A stretch of DNA of 64,000 bases from Sulfurimonas sp. Its GTDB lineage: Bacteria; Campylobacterota; Campylobacteria; Campylobacterales; Sulfurimonadaceae. The stretch is taken from the NCBI GenBank assembly GCA_030949825.1, contig JAUZSC010000035.1, positions 1-64,000 of the forward strand, read 5' to 3'. The notes under the pieces are model-generated. The model saw only the letters and a list, made by a program, of their open reading frames with translations. It did no database searches and had not been told where the DNA came from. Every line of letters begins with the position of its first letter. The first letter of the stretch is position 1. A program made the position numbers and the translations under genes. Shown here in pieces: positions 39,099-48,160 of the stretch.

Positions 39099-39865
39099 AC
39101 TTTCCAAGGAGCATTACCTTTATCCCAAATATCATTTAGGTCATGTTTATCTTTTAAACTATCCATTGGTTTCCAAAAACCTTCATGCTTATATGTAAAT
39201 ATTTCACCATCTTCTGCAAGCTTTTGTAATGGCGACTGTTCAAATACAGTAGAATCACCCTCTGTAATATAATCTAATACTCTAGCTTCACACACAAAAT
39301 AACCTGCATTTATCCAGTTTCCATCACCTTTTGGTTTTTCTAAAAATTTTGATACTTGACCATTTTCTTCTATGGATAATGCACCAAATCTTCCTGCTGG
39401 TTGAGATGATGTCATTGTCATGGCTTTTCCATGTGATTTGTGAAAATTTACTAATTCTTCTATATTAATATCAGCAACCCCATCCCCATAAGTCAGCATA
39501 AAAGGTTCATCGCCTATATGTACAGATGCTCTTTTTACTCTACCACCTGTCATAGTGTTAAGACCAGTATCTAGCAAAGTTACTTTCCAAGGTTCACTTG
39601 AATTGTTATGGATTTCCATTTTACCATTACTTATATCAATTGTTACATCACTTTGATGTAAAAAATAATTTGCAAAATATTCTTTGATATAATAACTTTT
39701 ATATCCAAGTAAAAGGATGAAATCATTGAAACCATACTGAGAATAAGTTTTCATTATATGCCATAAAATAGGTTTACCACCAACTTCTACCATTGGTTTT
39801 GGTCTCACATCTGTTTCTTCACTAAGTCTTGTTCCAAATCCACCTGCTAATAATAATACTTTCAT
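39092..39865 (-). CDS. rfbF: Glucose-1-phosphate cytidylyltransferase
   Basis: 257 residues. Nucleotidyltransferase signature LLAGGFGTRLSEETDVRPKP with the catalytic Arg/Lys, then LWHIMKTYSQYGFNDFILLL and MLTYGDGVADINIEELV (metal-binding Asp). ILWHIMK is specific for the CDP-glucose enzyme RfbF/DdhA. It makes CDP-glucose and commits carbon to the 3,6-dideoxyhexose branch together with the downstream rfbG, YerE-like, SDR and rfbH genes. Confidence 0.92.
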   Translation of the reverse strand: MKVLLLAGGFGTRLSEETDVRPKPMVEVGGKPILWHIMKTYSQYGFNDFILLLGYKSYYIKEYFANYFLHQSDVTIDISNGKMEIHNNSSEPWKVTLLDTGLNTMTGGRVKRASVHIGDEPFMLTYGDGVADINIEELVNFHKSHGKAMTMTSSQPAGRFGALSIEENGQVSKFLEKPKGDGNWINAGYFVCEARVLDYITEGDSTVFEQSPLQKLAEDGEIFTYKHEGFWKPMDSLKDKHDLNDIWDKGNAPWKVW

Positions 39866-39866
39866 T

Positions 39867-41225
39867 TTATATTTCCTTTTTTTTATTATTGATTAATTTT
39901 GTTTCTGAAATTATTATTAAAAAGATAACTATACTTAATATCTTTGGAAAATAAAAATATCTCACTTCAAAGTGTGCAAAAGTATATATCGCAGCATAAG
40001 ATAATAATAGAGATAAGTATATCCAGGCTATCAATAAATTATTCTTAGAAAATTTATTTTTATTAATCATTAAATAGCCTATAGATATAATAATAAATAT
40101 TAAAATTAAACCATCTGCAAACTTATTCATTATAGGTGCTTTAATTTTGCTGGGACTAGTCCAACTACCCCTATTAGCAAACCAATATTCATCAATTATT
40201 TCAAATTTTATTCTATACCATTCCAATGGATTAAATAACCATGTTTTTATCACTAACTTTTTAACATCTTCAGTTTGATTACAAACATCTACATCAACTC
40301 TACAAGCTGTATTAGCGCCTCCAATCAACAACCATTCGGCTCCACCAACAAAACTATCCGAAGTCCTAAGTTGGTTTTGAAACATTAAATCAGCAGTTCC
40401 AACCCATTTTATCATGTTTTGGTTTACTTGATGATAAACACGCCAAGGTAACATTAGTAAATTTGAAACTATTAGTATTGTCGCAATAGAAATTAAAAGT
40501 TTTTTAAATGATAACAGTTTAATTTTCTTAAAATATGCATATCCAAATATTATCAATACAAAAGCTATTCCCATAATTGTTAAAAACACTTGTAAAGTTT
40601 CAAAATAGGAACGAAAATAACAACTTAAGCCTAAAAAAAATCCTGAATAAACTGCATATTTAATTAAATTTGTTTTCAATGATTTTATAGAAAATAATAG
40701 AAATAATAGAAAAAAACCTATTGAAAAAGTTTCTCCAAATGAAACTCCAATTTGTCCCAATAAAAAATCCCTTGATATAGGCAACATAAAAATTGTTAAT
40801 GGAAGTAAAAATGCATAAAAAGTATTTATTTTTTCTTTAAATAAATTAAATATCATCAACAAAATACTAGCATATAATATTGATGAAAGTATTTGTAGAA
40901 AAAGAATTAAGGGCAAATCTTTACCAAATAAAAAAATTAAACTACTTTCTAAAATTGCAAATCCAGGAGGCCATAAATTAAAAATCCAATCATTTCTAGG
41001 GGTAATCCAACCATTTTCAGCTATATCTATTGCTGCTGTAAGAAAATACTTAGGGTCTCCATATCTTCCATTATTTAAAAGATCAACTATCCCTGAAAAG
41101 ATTGAACCTATTTTCCCTATACCGTTACTAAAAAAAATAGCCATTAAAAATATACTTACAAAATAAATAAACCATATATATATATTATAATTAATACTTT
41201 TATTATTTAAAATTATTTTTGTCAT
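39867..41225 (-). CDS. Polytopic membrane protein, GT39/PMT-like
   Basis: 452 residues with about ten transmembrane helices. First helix YIWFIYFVSIFLMAIFFSN, a long external loop with DPKYFLTAAIDIAENGWITPR, which has the acidic residues typical of polyprenyl-P-sugar-dependent GT-C transferases, and a second soluble loop (WVGTADLMFQNQLRTSDSFV) before the last four helices. GT-C enzymes act on the periplasmic side using lipid-linked donors such as that of the GtrA/GtrB pair. Family assignment tentative; a polymerase role (Wzy-like) is less likely because Wzm/Wzt is present. Confidence 0.55.
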   Translation of the reverse strand: MTKIILNNKSINYNIYIWFIYFVSIFLMAIFFSNGIGKIGSIFSGIVDLLNNGRYGDPKYFLTAAIDIAENGWITPRNDWIFNLWPPGFAILESSLIFLFGKDLPLILFLQILSSILYASILLMIFNLFKEKINTFYAFLLPLTIFMLPISRDFLLGQIGVSFGETFSIGFFLLFLLFSIKSLKTNLIKYAVYSGFFLGLSCYFRSYFETLQVFLTIMGIAFVLIIFGYAYFKKIKLLSFKKLLISIATILIVSNLLMLPWRVYHQVNQNMIKWVGTADLMFQNQLRTSDSFVGGAEWLLIGGANTACRVDVDVCNQTEDVKKLVIKTWLFNPLEWYRIKFEIIDEYWFANRGSWTSPSKIKAPIMNKFADGLILIFIIISIGYLMINKNKFSKNNLLIAWIYLSLLLSYAAIYTFAHFEVRYFYFPKILSIVIFLIIISETKLINNKKKEI

Positions 41226-41265
41226 TGTTCTTTTGTCCTTTAAATATGATAAATTTCTTATTATC

Positions 41266-41997
41266 TTAATCTTTCCACTTATCTAAAACTCTTTCAAATT
41301 CAATATATAGCCTCTTGTCTTGCTTGTCTATTCTTACCATATCTATATAGCCTTGTGCTTTTTTAAAATGATATTTAAATTTATGTGCATATAATTTTTT
41401 AGCAGCATTAGAATCAATGTTTCCATTATTTATTGCTAAACAATAGCCTTCGATTTGATTTAAATAACCATTTAGTTTACGCCTAGTATCAACATAAATT
41501 GACTCAATCAATACATTATATTTTTGTTCATAAGGTAAAGTATCAATATTTACAGGAGAATTATCACACAATTTAATTTTTCTGATAATATCTATTTTAA
41601 TATCAATAGACAACTTTTCCCATATCACCTGATATTCTACTTTTGTTATTGATTTACCTAACATTAATTTAACAATTGGAGTATCTAACGATTCTGAAGC
41701 TGACCAAAAGTTGATTACTTTATCTATTTCGCTTTCAATCCTTTCTAGCTCCAAAGGTCTTGGAAAATAATTAATAGCTGCTTCTTTTTTCAAATTATAT
41801 TTATTAAAAATAAATTGAAACCAAGTTAAAAATATACCAAACAACACAACCAAAGGCATGATATATTTTGATATATCATCTTTTGTAAATATATCATCCT
41901 TGCAATCATATAAATAATATATAATGATTGTAAATAATAAGCCTACAATTAATTCATTTAAGTGTTCTGTAAACCATAAAAATATTCGTTTCAACAT
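41266..41997 (-). CDS. Hypothetical two-helix membrane protein
   Basis: 243 residues. Two transmembrane helices at about 12-30 ([19 protein letters not shown]) and 46-64 ([19 protein letters not shown]), then about 170 soluble, charged, mainly helical residues ([38 protein letters not shown]). No known motif seen. The layout recalls DUF4760-type proteins. Its presence in the glycan operon may be incidental cargo. It starts within the last codons of the acetyltransferase gene. Confidence 0.5.
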   Translation of the reverse strand: MLKRIFLWFTEHLNELIVGLLFTIIIYYLYDCKDDIFTKDDISKYIMPLVVLFGIFLTWFQFIFNKYNLKKEAAINYFPRPLELERIESEIDKVINFWSASESLDTPIVKLMLGKSITKVEYQVIWEKLSIDIKIDIIRKIKLCDNSPVNIDTLPYEQKYNVLIESIYVDTRRKLNGYLNQIEGYCLAINNGNIDSNAAKKLYAHKFKYHFKKAQGYIDMVRIDKQDKRLYIEFERVLDKWKD

Positions 41998-42509
41998 ACT
42001 AACTCAGTATCACAAACATTACAAATTAACATCTCATCACATTTTTTTCCACACTTACAAACATAACCTTTATGCGTAGCAGGATTCCCATACCAAAGCT
42101 CTTGTGTTCCTATGTCTTTTGTTACAACACTACCTGCACCAATCATTGCTAACTCATTAATAGTAATGCCACCTATCAAAGTACTATTTGCACCAATAGT
42201 TGCACCTTTTTTTACAACTGTATTTAGTATGTTTTCTTCGTATTGCTTACTTCGTGTTGTAAAATAATTTGTAAATGTTACATTTGGACCTATAAATACA
42301 TTATCTTCTAATGTTACACCATCCCAAACTTGTACACCGCTTTTTACAGTCACATTATTTCCAATAAGAACATCATTTTCTATAAAAACATTTGCATTGA
42401 TATTGCAGTTACTTCCAATTTTAGCATCTTTTAGTACTACACAAAATTGCCATATATTTGTATCTGTACCTATATGGGAAGATTGTACATCTGCTAATTT
42501 ATGAATCAT
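41991..42509 (-). CDS. Hexapeptide-repeat sugar N-acetyltransferase (FdtC/QdtC-like)
   Basis: 172 residues from ATG 42509. Left-handed beta-helix repeats ([49 protein letters not shown]) of the WbbJ type, with the [12 protein letters not shown] loop of WlbB/QdtC-like 3-N-acetyltransferases. The C-terminus has an added Cys cluster (CKCGKKC, CNVC) likely binding zinc, common in these enzymes. Works with the ketoisomerase and aminotransferase of the same operon to make dTDP-Fuc3NAc or dTDP-Qui3NAc. Confidence 0.75.
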   Translation of the reverse strand: MIHKLADVQSSHIGTDTNIWQFCVVLKDAKIGSNCNINANVFIENDVLIGNNVTVKSGVQVWDGVTLEDNVFIGPNVTFTNYFTTRSKQYEENILNTVVKKGATIGANSTLIGGITINELAMIGAGSVVTKDIGTQELWYGNPATHKGYVCKCGKKCDEMLICNVCDTELVC

Positions 42510-42712
42510 TAGCAATAACTCACTTTCTTATTTAAAATTTGAATAGTTTGGACTATTCGTTGCCTATTATTAGCGGATATTACTACATTATTATTTTCTG
42601 CTAAAATTTGACTTATTTTATTTAAAACACTTGGAATTTTTTCGTAATTATCAAAACTTTTAGAAACAGGTCTTGCATCAATACCTTTTAGTTCTTTTAA
42701 AATATCACACAT
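42509..42712 (-). CDS. Small hypothetical protein
   Basis: 67 residues, soluble, overlapping both neighbours by a few bases, which supports translation. [20 protein letters not shown] is followed by a helical, Asn-rich segment ([20 protein letters not shown]). No family recognised. The overlap with the downstream acetyltransferase start (stop TAA and ATG share a base) suggests coupling. Confidence 0.45.
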   Translation of the reverse strand: MCDILKELKGIDARPVSKSFDNYEKIPSVLNKISQILAENNNVVISANNRQRIVQTIQILNKKVSYC

Positions 42713-43361
42713 TAGGTAACTCCTTTTTTGAACTTTCTGTTTTATAATACAATGCTATCGCATCACATACAATAGTAAAAACATTTGTCTTAACAAATGC
42801 TTTCATTCTGTCAACAGACTCAGTACCTTTGACATCTAAGTTTACACTTATTATAGGTATGTTTTTATCTTTTACAATTATACAATAAGTAACATAATCA
42901 TCAAATATTTTAGTTTCTATTGAATTATTTGTATTAAAATGAAAATCTTTATTTTCTGAATATATTAATGGCTTATTCTTTTTCAATGACTGTGAAATCA
43001 TATTTTTTTTACTCAACGGTATATTACTTGGATTTGTATCTCTTGTTGTAATTTTACATTTCATTTCATCTTTTTCTTGATCAATAATTCTAAGTGTAAA
43101 TCTCGCTTTAGAATTTGAGAAAAAATCATTTATAAATTTTGTCATAACATAAGTTGAATAAGTTCTAAAATCATCATCTCGGGAATACATGCTAGAATAT
43201 ATATCCAAAATAAATTTTGGTAAACTATTTTTTAATTCATCATGCACTTTCAAGTAAGTTTTATTATATTTTTGTTCTTCTTTCTTTAGCACTTCTAACT
43301 TTATATTTATTTTCTTTTTAAAATCATGATACCCATTCATTAAGAAAACAAAAAACTCCAA
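42705..43361 (-). CDS. Hypothetical soluble protein
   Basis: 218 residues. An N-terminal coiled-coil-like basic helix (KKKINIKLEVLKKEEQKYNK) precedes an alpha/beta region with FRTYSTYVMTKFINDFFSNS, ARFTLRIIDQEKDEMKCKIT and the strand-rich TYCIIVKDKNIPIISVNLDV, the order of elements seen in GAF-like sensor domains. No catalytic motif. It follows a small two-helix membrane protein gene by about 16 bases, and the two may act together. Function unknown. Confidence 0.45.
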   Translation of the reverse strand: MEFFVFLMNGYHDFKKKINIKLEVLKKEEQKYNKTYLKVHDELKNSLPKFILDIYSSMYSRDDDFRTYSTYVMTKFINDFFSNSKARFTLRIIDQEKDEMKCKITTRDTNPSNIPLSKKNMISQSLKKNKPLIYSENKDFHFNTNNSIETKIFDDYVTYCIIVKDKNIPIISVNLDVKGTESVDRMKAFVKTNVFTIVCDAIALYYKTESSKKELPNV

Positions 43362-43377
43362 ATCTTCATCATTATTA

Positions 43378-43636
43378 TCATGGTTTTCTATTTTTCTTAT
43401 TGCTTTTTTTAAAAATAAAAAAATAAATCAATATAAATCCAATGACTAATCCAAATCCAAATCCATAAAATGCCTCATTTGGTATCTTTTCATTAAACAT
43501 TAAGGGCATTGTTATAGATAATATATAAACTAAACTTCTTCCAAAAAAACCAATTATTCTTTTTAGAAAATGATATATCCAATGTATATGACAATGCAAA
43601 GATTGTACCAAGTATAAGTGCAGCTATGCTACTCAT
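43378..43636 (-). CDS. Small membrane protein, one-base frameshift
   Basis: 85 residues when one base of the A7 run at 43543-43549 is removed: MSSIAALILGTIFALSYTLD, then NNWFFGRSLVYILSITMPLM and a helix FGFGLVIGFILIYFFIF with a basic tail KKSNKKNRKP. Two to three transmembrane helices. ATG 43636 overlaps the ketoisomerase stop as ATGA, which supports this start over an internal one. Without the correction only the last 77 residues, with an unrelated N-terminus, would be called. Role unknown; partner may be the next soluble protein. Confidence 0.55.
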
Positions 43637-44031
43637 TTATGAACTTCCATTAAAAAATCATCATAATCTCTAATGTAATCACTTTCATCATAATGTTCAC
43701 TAGCCAACACCAATAAAACACAATCAGGAGAAAATTCTTTCATCTCTCTCCAAATAAGCCCTTCTATAAAAAGCCCTTTATTTGGATTGTCGAGTATTAT
43801 TTCTTCTCTTTTATAGCCATCATCTAAACTAAAAGTACAACTGCCTTTGACTACTATTGCTAATTGTTTCAAATCTATGTGTGCATGAAAACCTCTAGTG
43901 ACATTTTCTTTTGTATCGAAAATATAATAAACTCTTTTTATCTCAAATGGTGCATTATAGTTTTCTTCTAGAGCTATAAGTGAACCTCTGTCATCACCAA
44001 GTGTTTCAAAATCAATACTTTTATAGCCCAA
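43633..44031 (-). CDS. dTDP-4-keto-6-deoxyglucose 3,4-ketoisomerase (FdtA/QdtA-like)
   Basis: 132 residues from TTG 44031 with a GGAGAAAG ribosome site. Small cupin of the FdtA/WxcM C-terminal family: FETLGDDRGSLIALEENYNA, FEIKRVYYIFDTKENVTRGF and the active-site His pair in GFHAHIDLKQLAIVVKG. Moves the keto group from C4 to C3 of the dTDP-sugar made by RmlB (63815 onward), giving the substrate for the aminotransferase at 31579-32676. Stereochemistry (Fdt versus Qdt) not decidable by eye. Confidence 0.85.
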   Translation of the reverse strand: MGYKSIDFETLGDDRGSLIALEENYNAPFEIKRVYYIFDTKENVTRGFHAHIDLKQLAIVVKGSCTFSLDDGYKREEIILDNPNKGLFIEGLIWREMKEFSPDCVLLVLASEHYDESDYIRDYDDFLMEVHK

Positions 44032-45328
44032 TACTTTCTCCTAATAAAAAATCTATTTTATCTAAATCTACCATAAAATTACTATGTATACTTTCATAGT
44101 CTTGGGGAATTGTTTTATAATGAACCAAATTTACATTTGCGACATCTGCTAGTGGTTGAAATATCCCATGATTAACCGAAGGATGACTCGGAAAAAATAT
44201 AATAGCTTTTGTTTTCACCTGCATAAATAGTATATTTGTAAATGTAGCTCCGGAAGCTCCAACAACTAATTTAGCTTCATGAAACAATTTCACTTGCTCT
44301 ACAAATGACATTTTAGCTGTATCAACCATTTCAAAATCATTTAACCGCATATACTTTTCGACTTTATCGTTGTTTAGTATAGATCGCATTTGCGATGGCT
44401 TTCTTCTTAGATATATTTTTCTAGTTGGAGGCTTTTTATCTAGTAAAGTATTCTTTCTAATTGTTCTATAAACTAATTCTAAAGCATATTTATCAACAAA
44501 AAATTCACTATGATTTAATTTCCTAGATGTATTATCAAGTGATTGCCATAAAGGAGAACAATATAAAAGGTTATTGCATATACACCTTTTTCCTTTTGAA
44601 ACTTCAACTATGGCATATTCAAATGGCATAATTAGATCTATCACTTCTTTACACTGTATTGGCATTCCTTGATCGATGAGTACTGTAATTTTATTATTTT
44701 TTATCATACTATCATCTTTTGACAGTACCTCTAATATCAAAATTAAACGAGGTATATTTTCGGTAATCCAATGATAATAGTTGAGAGAGTGTTCTTTTAA
44801 AAGTGTAATATACATAGTGCTTTTAGCATTAAATATACTACTACTACTATTATTAAGTGAAATAGTATTTTTATCTTTTTTACTAAAATCAACAAAAATA
44901 TCCCATCTTTTTAAATCATGATATTCATCCATTGCCAATAATTCTTGATGATAAAGATAATCATCATATACTAATGCATCAGTACAACCTATAATCGTAA
45001 CTTCATTAAAAATACCAATTTTTATATCTAATACATCATTAGTTATAGATGGTAATTTATATTTTTTTTTGTTTTTTTCATAAATGATTATTTCATTTGT
45101 TTTTGATTTTCTATTGTCCATTTCAAATAATATATTAAAATTATTTTTCAACTCTTTAATCTCATCAACAAGAATATAATAACTATATTGTTGTCTATAA
45201 TATTTATTTTGTATTTTTTTAAATAAATCATTGTAGAACCTAGCAGAATCACTATACTGCTCTCTAAAAAACCTTGGGGTAAGATAATAAAAACACTTCA
45301 GTAATAGTATGTATTTTGTTTTATTCAT
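44021..45328 (-). CDS. GT61-family glycosyltransferase
   Basis: 435 residues. C-terminal half carries the GT61 (DUF563) pattern: SLNYYHWITENIPRLILILE, KIYLRRKPSQMRSILNNDKV, FVEQVKLFHEAKLVVGASGA and FTNILFMQ. The N-terminal 170 residues are less conserved. GT61 includes xylosyl- and other pentosyltransferases in eukaryotes and many bacterial O-antigen or capsule enzymes. Overlaps the upstream GT gene by eight bases and the ketoisomerase gene downstream by 11. Confidence 0.75.
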   Translation of the reverse strand: MNKTKYILLLKCFYYLTPRFFREQYSDSARFYNDLFKKIQNKYYRQQYSYYILVDEIKELKNNFNILFEMDNRKSKTNEIIIYEKNKKKYKLPSITNDVLDIKIGIFNEVTIIGCTDALVYDDYLYHQELLAMDEYHDLKRWDIFVDFSKKDKNTISLNNSSSSIFNAKSTMYITLLKEHSLNYYHWITENIPRLILILEVLSKDDSMIKNNKITVLIDQGMPIQCKEVIDLIMPFEYAIVEVSKGKRCICNNLLYCSPLWQSLDNTSRKLNHSEFFVDKYALELVYRTIRKNTLLDKKPPTRKIYLRRKPSQMRSILNNDKVEKYMRLNDFEMVDTAKMSFVEQVKLFHEAKLVVGASGATFTNILFMQVKTKAIIFFPSHPSVNHGIFQPLADVANVNLVHYKTIPQDYESIHSNFMVDLDKIDFLLGESIGL

Positions 45329-46388
45329 TAATATTTCCTATTTTTTTGTAAATTTTTTTCAAAACAAACATAATTTTACAGATTTTTGACGAGCGCAATT
45401 CATTGATAGATATATCTTTTTCTATAATCATGTTATCTTTTTCTATAATCATGTTATCTTTTTCTATAATCATGTTATCTTTTTCTATAATGTTTAAATA
45501 AGCAACCTTAATTAATTTAATTGCATCTTCTTTGTTTAATCCTTCAAATAACTCTTCGCAGGCTTGAATATTTTGACTAGAGATACGAGTAAATAAATTT
45601 AAAAAATTCTCCTCATATTTGTAATCAAATATTTTATTAAAATCAATTATCGCTTTTAGATTTTTAACTATTTTTTCCTCTTCATTTAGAAGTGACCATA
45701 CCCCTTTATCATGAATTCTGTAAACAGACATAACTTCATCTATATATTTTATGGGTCCGTATTGGGAGAAAACAATAGATATATACCAATCGCCACGATG
45801 TAACTCTAAATATTTCAATACTTTATCCATATTTTTATCATTACGATACATCATTGAACTTGTATGAAAATATATTTCTCCCTTTGTGAAATCTTCAATA
45901 GTAAAAATATCTTTCAATATATTATTCACTACTCTATCTTCTACATTTTTATCTTCCTCTAATATTTTTGTATTATGTGAACATCCTATAAATGTAGAAT
46001 TGTTTTCCAAAAAATCAACTTGCTTTTGAAGTTTTTCTTGATTAGTCCAATAATCATCACCATCGCATAATGCTATATATACACTATTTACTCTTGATAA
46101 GTTATATTCTAAATTTACCAATTTTCCTTTAGAAAACTGGTTTTCAGTTTGTAAAATTGGCTTAATAATATTTGGATATTTTTTTGTATATTTTTTTATT
46201 ATTTCAGCTGTTTTATCTGTAGAAGCATCATCATGTATTAATACTTCAAAAGCAAAGTTTGTCTCTTGCATTAAAAAGCTTTTTAATGTTTCTTCAATAA
46301 AGTTCTCTTGATTATATGCTACACAACAAATACTTACTAAAGTATTCTTATGTTTCCAATTTTCTATTATCTCTTTTTCTATTCTCAT
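45321..46388 (-). CDS. Family 2 glycosyltransferase with heptad repeat tail
   Basis: 355 residues. GT2 domain: LVSICCVAYNQENFIEETLK, VLIHDDASTDKTAEIIKKYT and the ALCDGDDYWTNQEKLQKQVD motif for metal and nucleotide-sugar binding. Near the C-terminus the seven-residue unit IIEKDNM is repeated three times plus a partial copy, encoded by exact 21-base repeats (45414-45490); the repeat may form a coiled-coil spacer. The last 30 residues are basic and hydrophobic (KICKIMFVLKKIYKKIG), likely membrane-associated. Confidence 0.8.
   Translation of the reverse strand: MRIEKEIIENWKHKNTLVSICCVAYNQENFIEETLKSFLMQETNFAFEVLIHDDASTDKTAEIIKKYTKKYPNIIKPILQTENQFSKGKLVNLEYNLSRVNSVYIALCDGDDYWTNQEKLQKQVDFLENNSTFIGCSHNTKILEEDKNVEDRVVNNILKDIFTIEDFTKGEIYFHTSSMMYRNDKNMDKVLKYLELHRGDWYISIVFSQYGPIKYIDEVMSVYRIHDKGVWSLLNEEEKIVKNLKAIIDFNKIFDYKYEENFLNLFTRISSQNIQACEELFEGLNKEDAIKLIKVAYLNIIEKDNMIIEKDNMIIEKDNMIIEKDISINELRSSKICKIMFVLKKIYKKIGNINE
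45414..45490 (-). repeat. Exact 21-base tandem repeats within glycosyltransferase gene
   Basis: Three perfect 21-base copies (starting 45414, 45435 and 45456) and a 14-base partial copy. Each encodes seven residues, so copy-number change would keep the frame and only lengthen or shorten the tail. Confidence 0.9.
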
Positions 46389-46391
46389 TTG

Positions 46392-47143
46392 TTATTGTTC
46401 TTTAGTTTGATTTAGATGTGGGAATTCATCATATTTAGTTTCTTTCCCCAAAAACTCACATAACTTTTTATAGGAGCCTTTTTCCTCAACATTTAATATT
46501 AATAAATTAGCACTACCTTGAAAATACTCTTTTACTTCTTTTATATGCTGCAAATAATAATACTTACAGTAATCTTCATCAAAAATTTTATCTTCATCAA
46601 ATAGCACATGTCTATCTTGAAGCCATAACATCTTCATAATATTATATGGCATTTGTGGATATCTATAGTCTAACTTTTAATATCTGAAATAGTAAGTTCA
46701 GTTCCTATTTCAATTCCATCATTCAAAAATCTTTTTTTTGTAAAGTTTACCAAGCTATTATACCATTGGTTTTCATTAGTCCTAATTGTTAAAATAAATT
46801 TAGCATTTGGATACTTTTTATGTAATATTTTATAATACCCTCTAAAACTAAAAGGTTGATCTTGAAATGCATTTGCAGTTTTAAGATACTCTAAAAAAAA
46901 TCTATAATCTCCATTAAGAGTATAATCGCTAATTAATTCTGCATCTATCTGGTTTCCTAATTTATAATCAAAGTCGAGTAAAACTTTTTCTATAGATGTA
47001 GTACCTGTTTTATTTAAACCTATTACAAATACTTTATTATTTAGTTCATAATCTTCTGAAAAATTATTTTTTAAGTATTCTAATAGATTGTAAATATGTC
47101 TTATAAAGCCATACTTTGAAATTAATTCATACCAATTTAGCAT
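46392..47143 (-). CDS. Sulfotransferase family protein, one-base frameshift
   Basis: About 250 residues in two frames joined by adding one A near 46676 (giving ISDIKKLDYRYPQMPYNIM). The first part has the PAPS 5'-phosphosulfate loop KVFVIGLNKTGTTSIEKVLL and the 3'-phosphate region AKFILTIRTNENQWYNSLV; the second part ends with a C-terminal segment typical of small sulfotransferases (LLILNVEEKGSYKKLCEFLG). Likely transfers sulfate from PAPS to the glycan in the cytoplasm. PAPS-making genes lie in the same operon (60169-63825). Confidence 0.75.
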
Positions 47144-47145
47144 AC

Positions 47146-48159
47146 CTATAACTCCATTTCAAAATAATTATCTGGTAACTCTATATTAAAGTTTTTTGAC
47201 AGTCGTTCATTTGATTTTATAAACATTATTCTTAATTTTTCAATGATTTTAGGATCTGCATAATAGTCTATTTCTCTAGGGTCATCTTTTGCTAATTTAG
47301 TTGAGTATTCAAGTAAATTTCTTTTCATTTTTACATCATGATATATATCACTCTCTGTGTAATCTAAATAACTAAATATGTCTTTATATTTATGAATATC
47401 AATCAAAGAATAATCACCCTTCCCCAAATTATATCTGTATCGTTTATTTAATTCTAATAAATGAAAAGCCTCTTTATTATTTAAGGAAGGATTATTATGA
47501 TTGAGATTGAGGTTTTCATATTTTATATTTAAAAAACCACATATTTCATCTAGAAATAAATATTTTTCATTAACTTTTTTCAACTTGCTATTAATTTTAT
47601 ACTCTTCAATTGGTAAAATTAAGATATTATTCATTCCAAACTTATTTTTGTAAATATCAAGTACCTTATCAAACTGAAACTCTTGTAAATAACTATGAAA
47701 TTTATTCCTATAAAGCATATTTATATAATCATAAAAATCAATAGACAATCCTGCTTTTAATGATTCTTTATAAATAGATTTAATTAAATCAAATTGATTT
47801 CTTATAACTACAATTATTTTTGTATTATTTCCAAAAAAATCGAATAGTCTATCTACTTTTTGTGTTATATCGACTTCATCATTTGAAAAATGAAACGATA
47901 AATTTTCATGTGATATTCCATAATTATCAGATAAATTTTTATGTAATCTATCAAAAAAACTATGATGCAGCTCTTTAAATTCAATATCCCTTGCTCTTAT
48001 TAATCCATCAAAATAAATGGAATAATCAGAATTTTTATATTTTATATTTTCACTGTTAAAACCTATTCCCAAATAATTTAATTCTGAATGCTTCGCAAAA
48101 AAATCATTTTGTAAAGTGGTTGATAAGTTTTTAGGATACCCTATGTGAATAAACTTCAT
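47146..48159 (-). CDS. Sulfotransferase-like protein
   Basis: 337 residues. P-loop-like MKFIHIGYPKNLSTTLQNDF at the N-terminus matches the 5'-PSB loop of sulfotransferases (GxPKxxSTT), and KIIVVIRNQFDLIKSIYKES matches the 3'-phosphate-binding region (RNPxDxxxS type). The rest is charged and helical without signal or membrane segments. It lies two bases from the second sulfotransferase-like gene. Acceptor unknown; the surface polysaccharide is the obvious candidate. Confidence 0.75.
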   Translation of the reverse strand: MKFIHIGYPKNLSTTLQNDFFAKHSELNYLGIGFNSENIKYKNSDYSIYFDGLIRARDIEFKELHHSFFDRLHKNLSDNYGISHENLSFHFSNDEVDITQKVDRLFDFFGNNTKIIVVIRNQFDLIKSIYKESLKAGLSIDFYDYINMLYRNKFHSYLQEFQFDKVLDIYKNKFGMNNILILPIEEYKINSKLKKVNEKYLFLDEICGFLNIKYENLNLNHNNPSLNNKEAFHLLELNKRYRYNLGKGDYSLIDIHKYKDIFSYLDYTESDIYHDVKMKRNLLEYSTKLAKDDPREIDYYADPKIIEKLRIMFIKSNERLSKNFNIELPDNYFEMEL

Positions 48160-48160
48160 A

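Noticed and set aside
39867..41225. Wzy-type polymerase
   Set aside because: The operon uses a Wzm/Wzt ABC exporter, which does not need Wzy; the large acidic loop early in the protein fits GT-C transferases better.
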